This document shows positions 1-12,500 of a DNA stretch of 64,000 nt, one piece after another. This DNA is from Salsipaludibacter sp963812245 (GTDB taxonomy: Bacteria; Actinomycetota; Nitriliruptoria; Nitriliruptorales; Nitriliruptoraceae). The stretch lies in NCBI GenBank assembly GCA_963812245.1, contig CAWEUK010000003.1, positions 496,001 to 560,000 on the forward strand, in the 5' to 3' direction. Position 1 is the first letter of the stretch. Every line of letters begins with the position of its first letter. The position numbers were made by a program, and so were the translations under genes. The notes beneath the pieces were generated by a model, which was not told the origin of the DNA, ran no database searches, and saw only the letters and a program-made list of their open reading frames with translations.

Positions 1-3000
1 TCCTGCAGTCGCTGGACGAGTCGACCTACGCGGCCGGTGCCAACTCCATGGGCATCGACCACCCGATCAGCTGGTGCCAGAACTTCGAAGGTGGTCGGTC
101 CTGGTACACCGGCCTGGGCCACACCGAGGCCTCCTTCGCCGACCAGGACTTCCTCGACGAGATCTGGGGCGGCATCGAGACGGCGGCCGGCGCGGCCTCC
201 GCGGACTGCGGCGCCTCCCTCACCGACAACTTCCAGAAGGTGACCCTCGACAGCGACTCCACCGCGCCGATGGTCGTGGAGGTCGCACCCGACGGTCGCG
301 TGTTCTACATCCAGCGCACCGGTGAACTCAAGATCATCCAGCCCAACGGGGCCATCAGCACCGCCGCAGACCTGCCGGTCACCACCGTCCAGGAGTTCGG
401 CCTGATCGGCATGACGCTGGACCCGGACTTCGCGGACAACGACTGGATCTACCTCGCCTGGTCGCCCTCCGCCGACACCGGTGACTGGATCTCGCGGTTC
501 ACGATGGACGGCAACACGCTGGACCTCGACAGCGAGGTCCGCATGCTCAACATCGCCACCCAGCGAGCCGAGTGCTGCCACGCGGGCGGCAACCTCGAGT
601 TCGACAGCCAGGGCAACCTGTACATGGCGACCGGTGACAACACCAACCCGTTCGCGTCCAGCGGCTACACGCCGATCGACGAGCGTGCGGGTCGCGAGGC
701 ATGGGACGCGCAGCGGACTTCGGCCAACACCAACAGCCTGAGCGGCAAGCTCCTGCGGATCACCCCGCAGGACGACGGTTCCTACACCGTTCCCGACGGC
801 AACCTCATCGACACCGACTGGGCCGCCGACAAGGACGAGTCGCTGATCCGCCCAGAGATCTACGCGATGGGCTTCCGCAATCCGTTCCGCTTCGGCATCG
901 ACCCGCTGACCGACACGGTGCTGCTGGCCGACTACGGCCCTGACGCCGGCTCCGCCAACGCCAACCGTGGTCCTGACGGTCGCGTCGAGTGGAACATCAT
1001 CAAGGAGCCTGGCAACTACGGCTGGCCGTACTGCGTCAGCGACAACGTCCCCTACATCGACTACGACTTCGCGACGTCGACGTCCGGGACTGCCTTCGAC
1101 TGCGACAACCCGGTCAACGAGTCGCCCAACAACACGGGCCTGACCGAACTGCCCCCGGTGGTGCCGGCCGACGAGTGGTTCGGCAAGAGCTCCACGGGGA
1201 CCCCGGAGGTGGGCCAGATCGGCGCGCCGATGACGTCCGCGCCGTACCGCTACGACGCTGCCCTGGACTCCGATGTCAAGTGGCCCGCGTACTGGGACGG
1301 CAAGAACATGTTCGCCGACTGGAACCGCACCAACAACGCGTGGTGGTCGTTCCAGGTCGACGACGATGTCGACAAGGCGGAAAAGATCAACTCGGTCTTC
1401 CGCGGCGTGCCATTCGTGCGCACCCAGGACTTCTTCTGGGGCCCGGACGGCGCCCTGTACGAGGTCGAGTGGGGCAACGGGTACGGGGACAACAACCCCG
1501 ACTCGGGCATCTACAAGATCGAGTACGTCGGCGGTGACCGCTCGCCGGTGGCGCGCATCGACGCTGATCCCCGCGCTGGCGCCCTGCCCCTGGAGGTGAA
1601 CTTCTCCGCGGCCCGGTCCAACGACCCGGACGGCGGCGACATCACGGTCGAGTGGGACTTCGACGGTGACGGCTCGGTGGACTCCACCGAGCTCGAGCCG
1701 ACCCACACCTACACCACCGGTGGCGAGTTCAACGCGCTGCTGACCGTGACCGACGACGAGGGCGACACCGCCTCGGCGAGCGTCACGATCACCGCGGGCA
1801 ACAGCGCGCCGGTCATCACCGTGAACGCCCCGCTCGACGGCGGCTTCTTCTCCTTCGGCGACACCGTCGGCTACGAGCTGGACGTCACCGACGCCGAGGA
1901 CGGCACGGTCGACTGCGCGGACGTCATCACGCAGCCCGCTCTTGGCCACGACCAGCACGCCCACCCCTACGACCAGTTCACCGGGTGCGAGGGCAGCTTC
2001 CCGATCCCCGGTGACACCGGTCACGTCGGTGCCGACATCTTCGGTGTCATCACCTTCACCTACACCGACCAGGGTGGCGAGGGAGGTGCCGGCAGCCTGA
2101 CGACCCAGGAGGTCGTCAAGCTCAACCTGCGCCACACCGAGGCCGAGTACTTCGCCGAGACTGGCCGCCAGGCCGACGGCGCGGGCACTGACGACCCCGG
2201 TGTCCAGATCGAGGACAGCGACGCCTCTTCCGCTGGCAGCCACATCGGATTCGTGCAGGACGGCGACTGGTGGTCGATGGATCCGGCGAACCTGTCGGGC
2301 ATCGACACCGTCGAGGTCGCGGTTGGCTCCAACGGCGCCGGCGGCATCCTCGAGTTGCGTGCCGACGCCCCTGATGGGCCCGTGATCGCCTCTGCGACCG
2401 TGGCGCCCACCGGCGGCTGGCAGACCTACGAGACCGTGACCCTCGACATCCCCGCGGGCACCACGACCGACTCCATCTACTTCGTGGCACAGAGCGCCGA
2501 CGACTCGTCCGGCTACCTGTTCAACGCGGACTACATGGAGTTCGACGGCGTGGGCGTCAGCGACAACCGCGCCCCGACGATCGAGGCCACCGCGACCCCG
2601 ATGTCGGGCCAGGCACCGCTGGACGTGGACTTCGCCGCGACCGCGACGGACCCCGAGGGTGATTCGCCCCTGGCGTTCGACTGGACCTTCGGCGACGGCG
2701 ACGTGGCCGATGGCAGCGACGTCTCGCACACCTACGACAACCCCGGGGACTACACGGCGATCGTGACCGTGAGTGACCCAGCGGGTGCGAGTTCCACCGC
2801 CGAGTTCGACATCGAGGTGGACTTCCCGCCCGGCCCCTCCTGTGGCGCCGGTGGCGGCGGCTTCGTCGACGAGTTCGACGGCGACAGCCTCGACGCCCGG
2901 TGGTCGGTGCTGCGTCCGGACGGCAACCTGCGGGTCGAGGACTCCACCCTCGTCCTGCCACTGACCGCGACGGACATCTACTCGACCAACAACACCGACA

Positions 3001-6000
3001 CGCCCAACATCGTGCACACGCCGCTTCCGGCCGGTGACTTCGAGATCACCACCAAGGTCTCGGCGCAGGTGTACGACGCCTACCAGCAGGCCGGGCTGCT
3101 GCTCTACGAGGACGACGACAACTACGTCAAGTTCGTCATGGAGGGTCGCACCGATGCCTCGGCCAACCCGGCCAGCCGCGTGATGCAACTGGTCAGCGAG
3201 GTCGGCGGTTCCCCGGCGGAGACCAACGGGTCCCCGCTCGGTGCTGACTTCCCGGACACCGTCCACCTGCGCCTGACCGGTGCGGGTGACGTCATCCAGC
3301 CGTCGTACTCGACGGACGGGGACACGTGGACCGACTTCGGCGAGACCGCCGACCGGTCGGACTTCGAGAACCTCCAGATGGGCATCTTCGCCCTGTCGGG
3401 CAACAACCAGCCCGCGGACGAGGAAGCCGCGTTCGACTGGTTCAGGTACGCCGGTGCCGGCGGCGGCGGGATCCTCGACGACTTCGAGGGCTCGAGCCTG
3501 GACAGTGCATGGGACGTCATCCGTCCCGACGGCAACCTGCGCGTCGAGGACTCCAACCTGGTGATGCCGGTCTCCGCGACCGACATCTACGGGACCAACA
3601 ACACCGACACGCCCAACATCGTCGTCCGGCCGCTGCCGGATGGTGAGGGGATCGTCACCACGACCGTCGACGTCGCGGCCTACGAGGCCTACGAGCAGGC
3701 AGGTCTGCTGCTCTACCAGGACGACGACAACTACGTGAAGATCGTGATCGAGGGTCGGGACACCGGCGCCGCGAACCCCGCGGCCCGCGTCGTCCAGTTC
3801 CTCTGGGAGGTCGACGGCACCCCGACCGAGGTCAACAGTGCGGCAGTGGGTGACGGCTTCCCCGACGAGGTCCAGCTCCAGCTGCGCATCACCGAGGACG
3901 GATCGGTCACGCCGTTCTTCTCCACGGACGGTGCGGCCTGGCAGCCCGTCGATGCCGTCACCGGCATCTCCGACTGGACCGACGTGCAGATGGGGATGTT
4001 CGCCCTGTCCGGCACCGGCAACTCCGCAGACGAGGAGGCCAGCTTCGACTGGTTCCGCTACGAGGGTGCCGGTGGGGGCGGTGGGACCAGTGGTCCCGTC
4101 GACCCGAACGACGAATTCGACGGCTCGAGCCTCGAGCTGTGCCGCTGGACCGACAGCGTGCGCGTCGACGACAGCCTCTACGAGGTCGCCGACGGCCTGC
4201 TGACGATGCAGACGCCCGACGGCGACATCTACACGACCCCGAACGGCGAGCCGGCGAACTTCATCCTGCAGCCGCAACCGGGTGACGAGTGGACCGTCGA
4301 GGCGAAGCTGGACACCTCCGCCCTGTACGAGCAGTACCAGCAGGGTGGCCTGATCCTGTACCTCGACGACGACAACTACGTGAAGTTCGACCACGTCGTC
4401 ACCAACTCCGCGGGCAACACGCCAGCGGGCCAGGTCGAACTCCTCAGCGAGATCGACGGGGTCGTGGACGCTGCCATCAACGGCAGCGCCCTGGCGCCGA
4501 CCGACGAGCTCTGGCTGCGCCTGAGCCGCTCCGGGGACACCATCTCCGGGTCCTACTCGGTGGACGGCGAGACCTTCACCGACATGTCCGACACCGTCGA
4601 CAATGCGGCCGTTGCGGCCGATGGCTCGGTGGGTCCCTTCACCATCGGGACCAACCAGACCAACGGCACCGTGCCCATCGCGTTCGACTACTTCCACGTC
4701 CTGGGCGACGATGGCGGCGACGACGTCCCGCCGACGGTCACCAGCACCTTGCTGGGCACCTTCGATGGTTCGTTCGTCCCCACCACGGGTACCGCGATCG
4801 AGGGCACCGGCCAGATGATCGTGGAGGAGGCCTCCACCACGATCAGCGTCGACGTCGGCGGTCTCGAGCCCAACTCGCAGTACAGCGGGCACCTGCACGA
4901 TCTCGCCTGTGGCGAGGCCGGGCCGCACTACCGCGACGACCCGGACGGGGCCACCGAGCCACCGAACGAGTTGTGGCTGTCGGCCACGCAGGACCCGACC
5001 GCCGGGTTCACCACGGACGCTGACGGCAACGCCACCGCGACCGGGACCGCCGACTGGGCCGCGCGTTCGACGGCACAGTCCATCATGATCCACGTCGGGT
5101 CCACCGGCCTGCCGATCGGCTGCGTGGACCTGGACACCTCGTCGGGAACCGTCACGGTCGACCTGACCGCGACCGACGACGGCGAGGTCGACTACGTCGA
5201 GTACCGCATCGACGGTGGCGACTGGGCCGAGTACACGACCCAGGTCGAGGTGAGTGCAGTCGGCAACCACGTGGTCGAGTACCGCGCGACGGACACCGAC
5301 AGCAACACCAGCGACATCGCGTCGGCGTCGTTCACCATCGCCGACGACGACACGCCCCGCATCCTGGTCTTCTCCAAGACCGCGGGCTTCCGCCATGGCT
5401 CCATCGCCGCCGGCAAGCAGGCGATCACGGAGTTGGCCAACGCCGACGGCGCCGTGGTCGACATCACCGAGAACGCCAACGTCTTCAGTGCGTCGTACCT
5501 GGCGCAGTTCGATGCCGTGGTGTTCCTGTCCACGACGGGTGACGTCCTCAACGGAGTCCAACAGGACGCCTTCGAGGCCTACATCCAGGGTGGCGGCGGC
5601 TTCGCCGGCGTCCACGCGGCCAGCGACACCGAATACGACTGGGCGTGGTACGGCGACCTCGTGGGTGCCTACTTCGAGGGTCACCCGCCGGGCACCCCCG
5701 AGGCGACGCTGCACGTCGAGGACATCGACCACCCGTCGACGTCCATGCTTCCCGAGGACTGGACGCGCGTCGACGAGTGGTACTCCTTCCAGGAGAACCC
5801 GCGTGAGGACGTCCACGTCCTCATGACCATCGACGAGTCGACCTACGCCGTGGGCGGCCTGGCCATGGGCGACCACCCGATGTCCTGGTGCCACGACTAC
5901 GACGGTGGCCGCTCCTGGTACACCGCGCTGGGTCACACCGATGCCAGCTACACGACCGACACCCTGTTCCGCGAGCACCTGTGGGGTGGCATCGCCACCG

Positions 6001-6800
6001 CCGCCGGGCTGGTGGAAGCAGACTGCTCCACGGTCGACCCGCTCACGCTCGACGTGACGGTCGACCCGGCAGAGCCCGACGGTGCCGACGGGTGGTACAC
6101 GTCCGCGGTGACCGTCACCGCGACCACCAACGACGACGCCACGATCGAGTTCAACCTCGACGGCGCCGGCTGGGTGGCCGACGAGGACGGCGTGCTGCTC
6201 GTCGAGTCCGACGGCTCGCACACCGTGGAGGTTCGTGCGGTCCGTGATGACGAGACCACCGAGGTCGAGTCGGTGTCCTTCGACATCGACGCGACCGCAC
6301 CGGAGGTCTCGGTTGACGGCGTGTCCGACGGAGACGAGGCCGGCAACTCGGGCTCGTTCTCCGTGGACGCCAGTGACGCGACCAGCGGGCTGGCCACCGT
6401 CCAGATCAGCATCGACGGCAACGTCGTCGGCACCGAGGTGCCGCTCGAGGTCGCCCTCGCGTCCCTGTCCCTGGGTGATCACACGCTCGTCGTGGAGGCG
6501 ACCGACGTCGCAGGCAACACCACGACCGTGACGATCGCCTTCACCACGACCACGTCGTTCGACGACATCTTCGCCCTCATCGACGCCTACGAGGCGGACG
6601 GAGCGATCAGCCCCAAGTTGGCCGACGACCTCCGGTTCAACCTCGACAAGGCGCTGAAGATGGCGGAGAAGAACGGGGACAAGTCCAAGCAGGTGCGTCA
6701 GTGGATCAGCCGTGCACTCGACTCGGCGGTCAAGATCACCGACGCCACTGCCCGCGACGTCATCGTCAGTTCGTTGACCGACCTGTACCAGCAAATGTGA
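1..6800 (+). CDS. Giant secreted multidomain protein, 5' truncated (ThuA / sugar dehydrogenase / PKD / laminin-G-like)
   Basis: The frame is already open at base 3, so the N-terminus lies outside the window; about 2,265 residues are visible. Counting from the Met at base 48, the start is the tail of a ThuA domain (HPISWC, RSWYTGLGHT). It is followed by a glucose/sorbosone dehydrogenase-like beta-propeller (about 60-490, with FRNPFRFGIDP), a PKD domain (495-585), a CBM6-like domain (700-835), a second PKD (842-927), and three laminin-G/concanavalin-like repeats (938-1136, 1141-1338, 1353-1552). Then come a CHRD-like segment (1563-1698), a complete ThuA domain (1771-1993), Ig-like repeats, and an alpha-helical tail (2168-2250). 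The second ThuA repeats the motifs of the first. By family knowledge, ThuA and GSDH/PKD combinations are extracellular and linked to sugar or polysaccharide use. No sortase or anchor signal is visible at the C-terminus. The exact substrate is unknown. Confidence 0.9.
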   Translation, partial: LQSLDESTYAAGANSMGIDHPISWCQNFEGGRSWYTGLGHTEASFADQDFLDEIWGGIETAAGAASADCGASLTDNFQKVTLDSDSTAPMVVEVAPDGRVFYIQRTGELKIIQPNGAISTAADLPVTTVQEFGLIGMTLDPDFADNDWIYLAWSPSADTGDWISRFTMDGNTLDLDSEVRMLNIATQRAECCHAGGNLEFDSQGNLYMATGDNTNPFASSGYTPIDERAGREAWDAQRTSANTNSLSGKLLRITPQDDGSYTVPDGNLIDTDWAADKDESLIRPEIYAMGFRNPFRFGIDPLTDTVLLADYGPDAGSANANRGPDGRVEWNIIKEPGNYGWPYCVSDNVPYIDYDFATSTSGTAFDCDNPVNESPNNTGLTELPPVVPADEWFGKSSTGTPEVGQIGAPMTSAPYRYDAALDSDVKWPAYWDGKNMFADWNRTNNAWWSFQVDDDVDKAEKINSVFRGVPFVRTQDFFWGPDGALYEVEWGNGYGDNNPDSGIYKIEYVGGDRSPVARIDADPRAGALPLEVNFSAARSNDPDGGDITVEWDFDGDGSVDSTELEPTHTYTTGGEFNALLTVTDDEGDTASASVTITAGNSAPVITVNAPLDGGFFSFGDTVGYELDVTDAEDGTVDCADVITQPALGHDQHAHPYDQFTGCEGSFPIPGDTGHVGADIFGVITFTYTDQGGEGGAGSLTTQEVVKLNLRHTEAEYFAETGRQADGAGTDDPGVQIEDSDASSAGSHIGFVQDGDWWSMDPANLSGIDTVEVAVGSNGAGGILELRADAPDGPVIASATVAPTGGWQTYETVTLDIPAGTTTDSIYFVAQSADDSSGYLFNADYMEFDGVGVSDNRAPTIEATATPMSGQAPLDVDFAATATDPEGDSPLAFDWTFGDGDVADGSDVSHTYDNPGDYTAIVTVSDPAGASSTAEFDIEVDFPPGPSCGAGGGGFVDEFDGDSLDARWSVLRPDGNLRVEDSTLVLPLTATDIYSTNNTDTPNIVHTPLPAGDFEITTKVSAQVYDAYQQAGLLLYEDDDNYVKFVMEGRTDASANPASRVMQLVSEVGGSPAETNGSPLGADFPDTVHLRLTGAGDVIQPSYSTDGDTWTDFGETADRSDFENLQMGIFALSGNNQPADEEAAFDWFRYAGAGGGGILDDFEGSSLDSAWDVIRPDGNLRVEDSNLVMPVSATDIYGTNNTDTPNIVVRPLPDGEGIVTTTVDVAAYEAYEQAGLLLYQDDDNYVKIVIEGRDTGAANPAARVVQFLWEVDGTPTEVNSAAVGDGFPDEVQLQLRITEDGSVTPFFSTDGAAWQPVDAVTGISDWTDVQMGMFALSGTGNSADEEASFDWFRYEGAGGGGGTSGPVDPNDEFDGSSLELCRWTDSVRVDDSLYEVADGLLTMQTPDGDIYTTPNGEPANFILQPQPGDEWTVEAKLDTSALYEQYQQGGLILYLDDDNYVKFDHVVTNSAGNTPAGQVELLSEIDGVVDAAINGSALAPTDELWLRLSRSGDTISGSYSVDGETFTDMSDTVDNAAVAADGSVGPFTIGTNQTNGTVPIAFDYFHVLGDDGGDDVPPTVTSTLLGTFDGSFVPTTGTAIEGTGQMIVEEASTTISVDVGGLEPNSQYSGHLHDLACGEAGPHYRDDPDGATEPPNELWLSATQDPTAGFTTDADGNATATGTADWAARSTAQSIMIHVGSTGLPIGCVDLDTSSGTVTVDLTATDDGEVDYVEYRIDGGDWAEYTTQVEVSAVGNHVVEYRATDTDSNTSDIASASFTIADDDTPRILVFSKTAGFRHGSIAAGKQAITELANADGAVVDITENANVFSASYLAQFDAVVFLSTTGDVLNGVQQDAFEAYIQGGGGFAGVHAASDTEYDWAWYGDLVGAYFEGHPPGTPEATLHVEDIDHPSTSMLPEDWTRVDEWYSFQENPREDVHVLMTIDESTYAVGGLAMGDHPMSWCHDYDGGRSWYTALGHTDASYTTDTLFREHLWGGIATAAGLVEADCSTVDPLTLDVTVDPAEPDGADGWYTSAVTVTATTNDDATIEFNLDGAGWVADEDGVLLVESDGSHTVEVRAVRDDETTEVESVSFDIDATAPEVSVDGVSDGDEAGNSGSFSVDASDATSGLATVQISIDGNVVGTEVPLEVALASLSLGDHTLVVEATDVAGNTTTVTIAFTTTTSFDDIFALIDAYEADGAISPKLADDLRFNLDKALKMAEKNGDKSKQVRQWISRALDSAVKITDATARDVIVSSLTDLYQQM

Positions 6801-7029
6801 TCGATCCCTCCGTCGGCCTGCCCGCCTTGTGCCTGCACCACGGGGCGGGTGGCCGGCGGAGGTTGCACCGTCCCCAACCCCGGCGCGGGGCCGAACCTGG
6901 CCTCGCGCTCGTGCAGGACCGGCCGGTCGCTCAACCGCCGTCGCAGCACGCCCAGGCGTGACCCACGGCGGTCTCGCACGACCGGCCACGACCGTGCAGA
7001 CGTGCAGACAACGACAAAGGACCATCCCG

Positions 7030-8034
<1,005 letters not shown>

Positions 8035-8073
8035 GCGTGGCAGTCGACTCGGGCTGCACCGCCTGACCGGCCG

Positions 8074-9439
8074 TCACGGGACCCAGACGACCATGGCGCC
8101 GGCGGTCAACGCGTTGCGACGACCGTCGAGCGCCTGGACGACCACGGTCCCTGACCCACTGGCTGGATCGGCTGTGGCCACCGCGAAGGCTGCCCCGTCC
8201 GGCGACCATTGTGTGATCGCCACCGCGTACTGCGGCCAGAACGGCAGGTACTGGGTGACCATCGTGGCGGTGGGCAGGAACGCCTCGTAGGCAGTCACGT
8301 TGGTTCCGTCCCACACGTGGGGCGCCAGGCCACCTTCCGGTTCGATCACGTGGAACAGCAGGTGCTGTCCGTCCGGGCTCCACTCGAACATCGCCACGTC
8401 CGCGTCGCTGATGACGGTGCGACCAGTGCCGTCGAGCCCGATCACCTCCAGCGGGCCCAGGCTGTCGACCTGCGTGCTGTCACCGGCGACCCATGCCACT
8501 CGGTCTGCCCCGACGTCGAAGGACACGCCCCCTGACACGGGAGCAAGCATCGTGGTGGACTCGTCCACCGGGTCCACCACTGCCAGTGATCCGTCCACCG
8601 CCTGTGCGGCGAGTCCAGTCGAGATCGGGACGGCCTGGGCTCCTGGGGGTGCCAGGACGACGACCAGCTCGTCCTCGGCGGTCCACACCGGTGCCTGGAA
8701 CGCCCCCGGCGCCAGCGCCAACGGCGTGCGGGTTCCATCCGGGTCCAGCGTCGTGAGCACACTGCTGTCGACGTTGGCGGCCAGGCGCGTTCCATCGGGG
8801 CGCCATGACAGGAAGTAGGGCCGGCCGCGGTCGACTTCCCGCGTCGTTGCGGTCGCGAGGTCGGTGACCAACAGCGACACCCCGCCGCCGTCCGGAGCGT
8901 CCCCCAGCGACGCCACCTGCATCCCGTCCGGCGACACCAGGTGGAAGTAGGGCGGGGTCGGGACCGGAATGCGGGTGATGTCGCCGTCGCGGGCGATGGC
9001 GATGACCGGCGTGTCGTCATCGTCCAACTGGGTGAACACCAGGGTCGAGCCGTCCGGTGAGGGGGTGACCTGCTGGGCACCCGTCACGCCGTCCAGCGGC
9101 GTCACCTGCCCGTCGCCCGGGTCCACTGTCGACACGGTGCCGTCGGCGCCGGTCACGATCAGTCGTCCCGCGCCGTCGAACGTCGGTGCGTCGCCGGGTG
9201 GGGTCGTGGCGACCTGCTGGCGCTGGTCCAGACGTGTCCGGCGTGGCCGACGGTCCGGTGGGGGGTCCAGGACCGCGCGAGGTCGGCGATGCGGCGGGCG
9301 TGGATGCCAGCGACGAGCTGGGGGAGGGCGCCGTCGGCGGTGCCGGCTCCCGACCCGTGCAGGCGACTGCCAGCGCCAGCACCGCGACCAACATGGCGAG
9401 GTTGCGGGAACGGTCGAGTGCGGACATGGCGTCCAGCAT
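8074..9439 (-). CDS. TolB-like beta-propeller lipoprotein with an apparent frameshift
   Basis: The downstream reading frame encodes repeated propeller blades of TolB/WD40-like type (LTVSPDG-style motifs such as TPSPDGSTLVF, LSWRPDGTRLAAN, FEWSPDGQHLLF, TQWSPDGAAFAVA), typical of exported proteins. That frame has no signal peptide: its N-terminal 80 or so residues are arginine/proline-rich shadow sequence. A neighbouring frame beginning at the ATG at 9439 starts MLDAMSALDRSRNLAMLVA and continues to ALAVACTG, a convincing lipoprotein signal with a lipobox Cys, followed by a Ser/Pro/Thr linker. The two frames must join between about 9200 and 9265. Joining needs removal of one base or addition of two. 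A G6 homopolymer (9260-9265) is one candidate site. The gene may be a true pseudogene or this may be a sequencing indel; function beyond an exported propeller is unknown. Confidence 0.65.
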
Positions 9440-9552
9440 GCCACTTCGTGCGGCAACTCGCCGCCGTGCCCGACGGACCGGCGTGGCACTGACGAGCGGG
9501 GAGTCCGTGTGGACTCCCCGCTCGTGGTGACTCGGTCAACGACTGCCGATGG

Positions 9553-12500
9553 TCATGGCAGGTCGAAGTGGTCGAGTGCGCGACCCATGACCTCGTTGCG
9601 CTCTGCCTCGGTCGTGACGCCCTCGAGGCCGAAGCCGAGCAGCACCGTGTCCGGGGTCGTCACTGCGGCCCAGGTCACGATGAGACCCTCGGTCCGGATC
9701 CAGTCACTGGGGTTGGGTGCGCTGCCCTCGGGCGACCCCAGGACCTCCCATCCGTCCAGCCCGTCCTCGAAGGACGTCTCCCGAACGGTCGAACCGTCCA
9801 CGATCACGCTGGTGTCGTCGACGAACACGCCGGTGTTGAGCGTGCCCCAGTCGGTGACGTAGCTGATCGAGACCTCGACCTCGCTGTCTGCGTAGGCGTC
9901 GAGGTTGATGTCCCAGGTCTCCCACCCTGACCCGGTACCCGAGGCCGCGTTCCACTCACCGGTGGTGCCGGTGGGCGAACACGTGTTGTCCGGGTTCAGG
10001 GTCTGGTAGCGCTCCATCGCCGGGTGCAGCTGTGCCTGCCAGCCCGAGGTGCAGGACTGGCCGGTCGCCTGGCTGGTGTGGCCCGGGACCTCCAGGGTGG
10101 TCCAGTCATCCTCACCCACGGTGTGGGCCTCGATGATCAGGAAGTCCCAGTCGGCCTCGGTGTCGTAGCTGATGGCGGCCTCGATCGACCCGGTGGATGC
10201 ACCGGTCAGGTCGACCGTGGTCGCCAGGCGCTTCCAGGCGATGTTGTCCGACTGGCTGGCCATGTAGTAGTCACCGGTCAGGGGCTCGAAGGGTCCGCCG
10301 GAGGACACCCAGTCTGCGGATGCCCAACTCTCGAACTGCGGGAACTCGTCGACCGGCAGTGCCTCACTGGTCGTGGTCCATGCCACGGTGCCCGTCCCGG
10401 TTGCGTTGGTGCCGTCCGACGAACCCTGGTTGTTGGCGGAGTCGCCGCCGTCCAGGGTCCAGTCGAAGCCGGTGTACGGGGTGTCGATGCCAGTCACGTC
10501 CAGTGCGTTGCCGTCCTGGCCAAGGCCACCTCGTCGGGTGCCCGTGTAGGCGCCGAACCAGTACTGGTGGACGTCGTCGGTCATCACCAGGCAGTTGCCC
10601 GATGCGCAGGGCGTCTGCGGGTCGGCGTTCTCGCCGTAGTTGAGCGGGAAGAACTCCCCGAAACCGGCGTTCTTGCCGGTCGCGAGCACCTTGCCGCCCT
10701 CGTTGATGTACTCGCGCATGACCATGTCCATCTCGTGCGCGAGGTAGGTGGTGTTCAGGCCGCCCTGGTAGTCGGTCACGAGCTTGTCGCCCGTGTACCA
10801 GACGACGGCGTCGTAGTGCCCGAGCACACCCAGGGCGTGCGGTGCCTCGCCCGAGTCCTCCACCTGGAAGAAGTCCCACGAGTGCCCGTTGGCCTCGATG
10901 GCGTCGGCGTAGTAGGGCAGGTACAGGTCACCCGGCGTCTCACCACCGAGTGCCGAACCCGGGGAGTTGTCGGCGACCACGAGCACGTCGCCGCCGATGT
11001 CGTCAGCCACCGTGTAGGTGAACGGTTCGGTCTTGACCTGCTTGGCCTCGAACCAGACCGACACCTCGTCACCGGATTGCTGGCCGGTCACGGTTGCGCG
11101 TCGCCAGTTGTAGTAGAGGTCGTTCTCGGCGCCGTAGCGCTCGCCACCGTCCCATTCGCTGGTGTTGACCTTCTTGGCCTTGCCACCGTTGATCGAGTAG
11201 TACATCCGCACGGTGCCAAGTTCTCGGTCCGCGTTGATCTGGACGACCTGCTCGGTGCCGTTGGACTGGGTGAACTCGTCCACGACGATCTCGGGTGCGA
11301 CGTTGCCCAGGTGCGACTCCGGGTTGCTGGGGTCGGCGGCCGAACGGGCGATGTCGAGTGCGAACGGGATGTTGTTCTGGAACTCCTCCTCGATCAGTGC
11401 CTCGTCGTCGGGGAAGTTGAAGCCGGACTGGCAGTTGCCCGCGACCCACTCGTCATCGGGGTACCAGTTGCTGGCGGTCTGGCAGGTCGACATCTCCGGG
11501 GTGTAGCCCAGCGTGCCGTGGACGTTGTGGACGTGCCCCGTGGTCGCACCATTCGTGATGTAGAGCTCGGCCGACTGGTCGGGGTCGTAGCCGGGAATCC
11601 CCGGGTTCGCGTCGTCACCGGCCAGTGCGATCTGCACCACGTCGTCGGGGGAGGGGGTGTCCACCTGCCAGCCGACGCCGTACAGGATCAGCTCGGCGGC
11701 GGAGTGGTAGTTGACCATGAAGGAGAAGTCGACAGCACCTACCAGGCCGTCCATGGCCTGGGTCTCGGGCTCGGACATGCCGGCCGTGCCGCGGTAGGTC
11801 TGCGACGTGAAGTCGGGCGAGGAGCCCTCGTTGTCGTAGCCCCACTTGTAGGCGAAGTTGCGGTTGAGGTCGACGCCGTCGGCGGTGCTGGTGGTGCCGT
11901 CACCATCGTTGTCACGCAGGTTCTTGCGCCACAGGCGGTTGGCCGGGTCCTCGTGGGTCCACTGGTAACCGTCCGGGTTCGCGACCCACACGAACCACAG
12001 TTCGTTGTTGTCGACCAGGTCGGTGATCTCGCCGTCGCTGCCGTAGCTGTCGAGGTAGTAGCGCGTCAGGCGGCGCGTCATCTCGGGAGTGATCCACTCA
12101 CGGGCGTGCTGGGCGGCGTTGTACAGGACCGCCGGCTTGGTGCCGTCGGGACGCTGGTTGGCGTTCTTGGTCACCTTGAGTGCCCAGATGTCGCGGCCCT
12201 GCAGCGTGTCGCCGATGTCGACCAGCTTGACGAGGTCGGGGTTGGCGCTGGCCAGCGCGACCATCTCGGCTTCCAGGCCCTCGGGACCGTCATAGGGTCG
12301 GAACACGTTGTCGCCGGTGTTGACGTCCGGTGTCCGTTCGACCCGCTCCTGTCCCTTGGTCTTGGAGAACTTCACGTCGGGACCGCGGAAGGGCTGCAAC
12401 TGCTTGTTGGTGGCGATCACCTCGATCCGCACGGTCTCCTCGTCGATGACCTCCTCGGAGGTGACGTCGACGCCGGCCGCCCGCAGTTCGGTCACCACGC

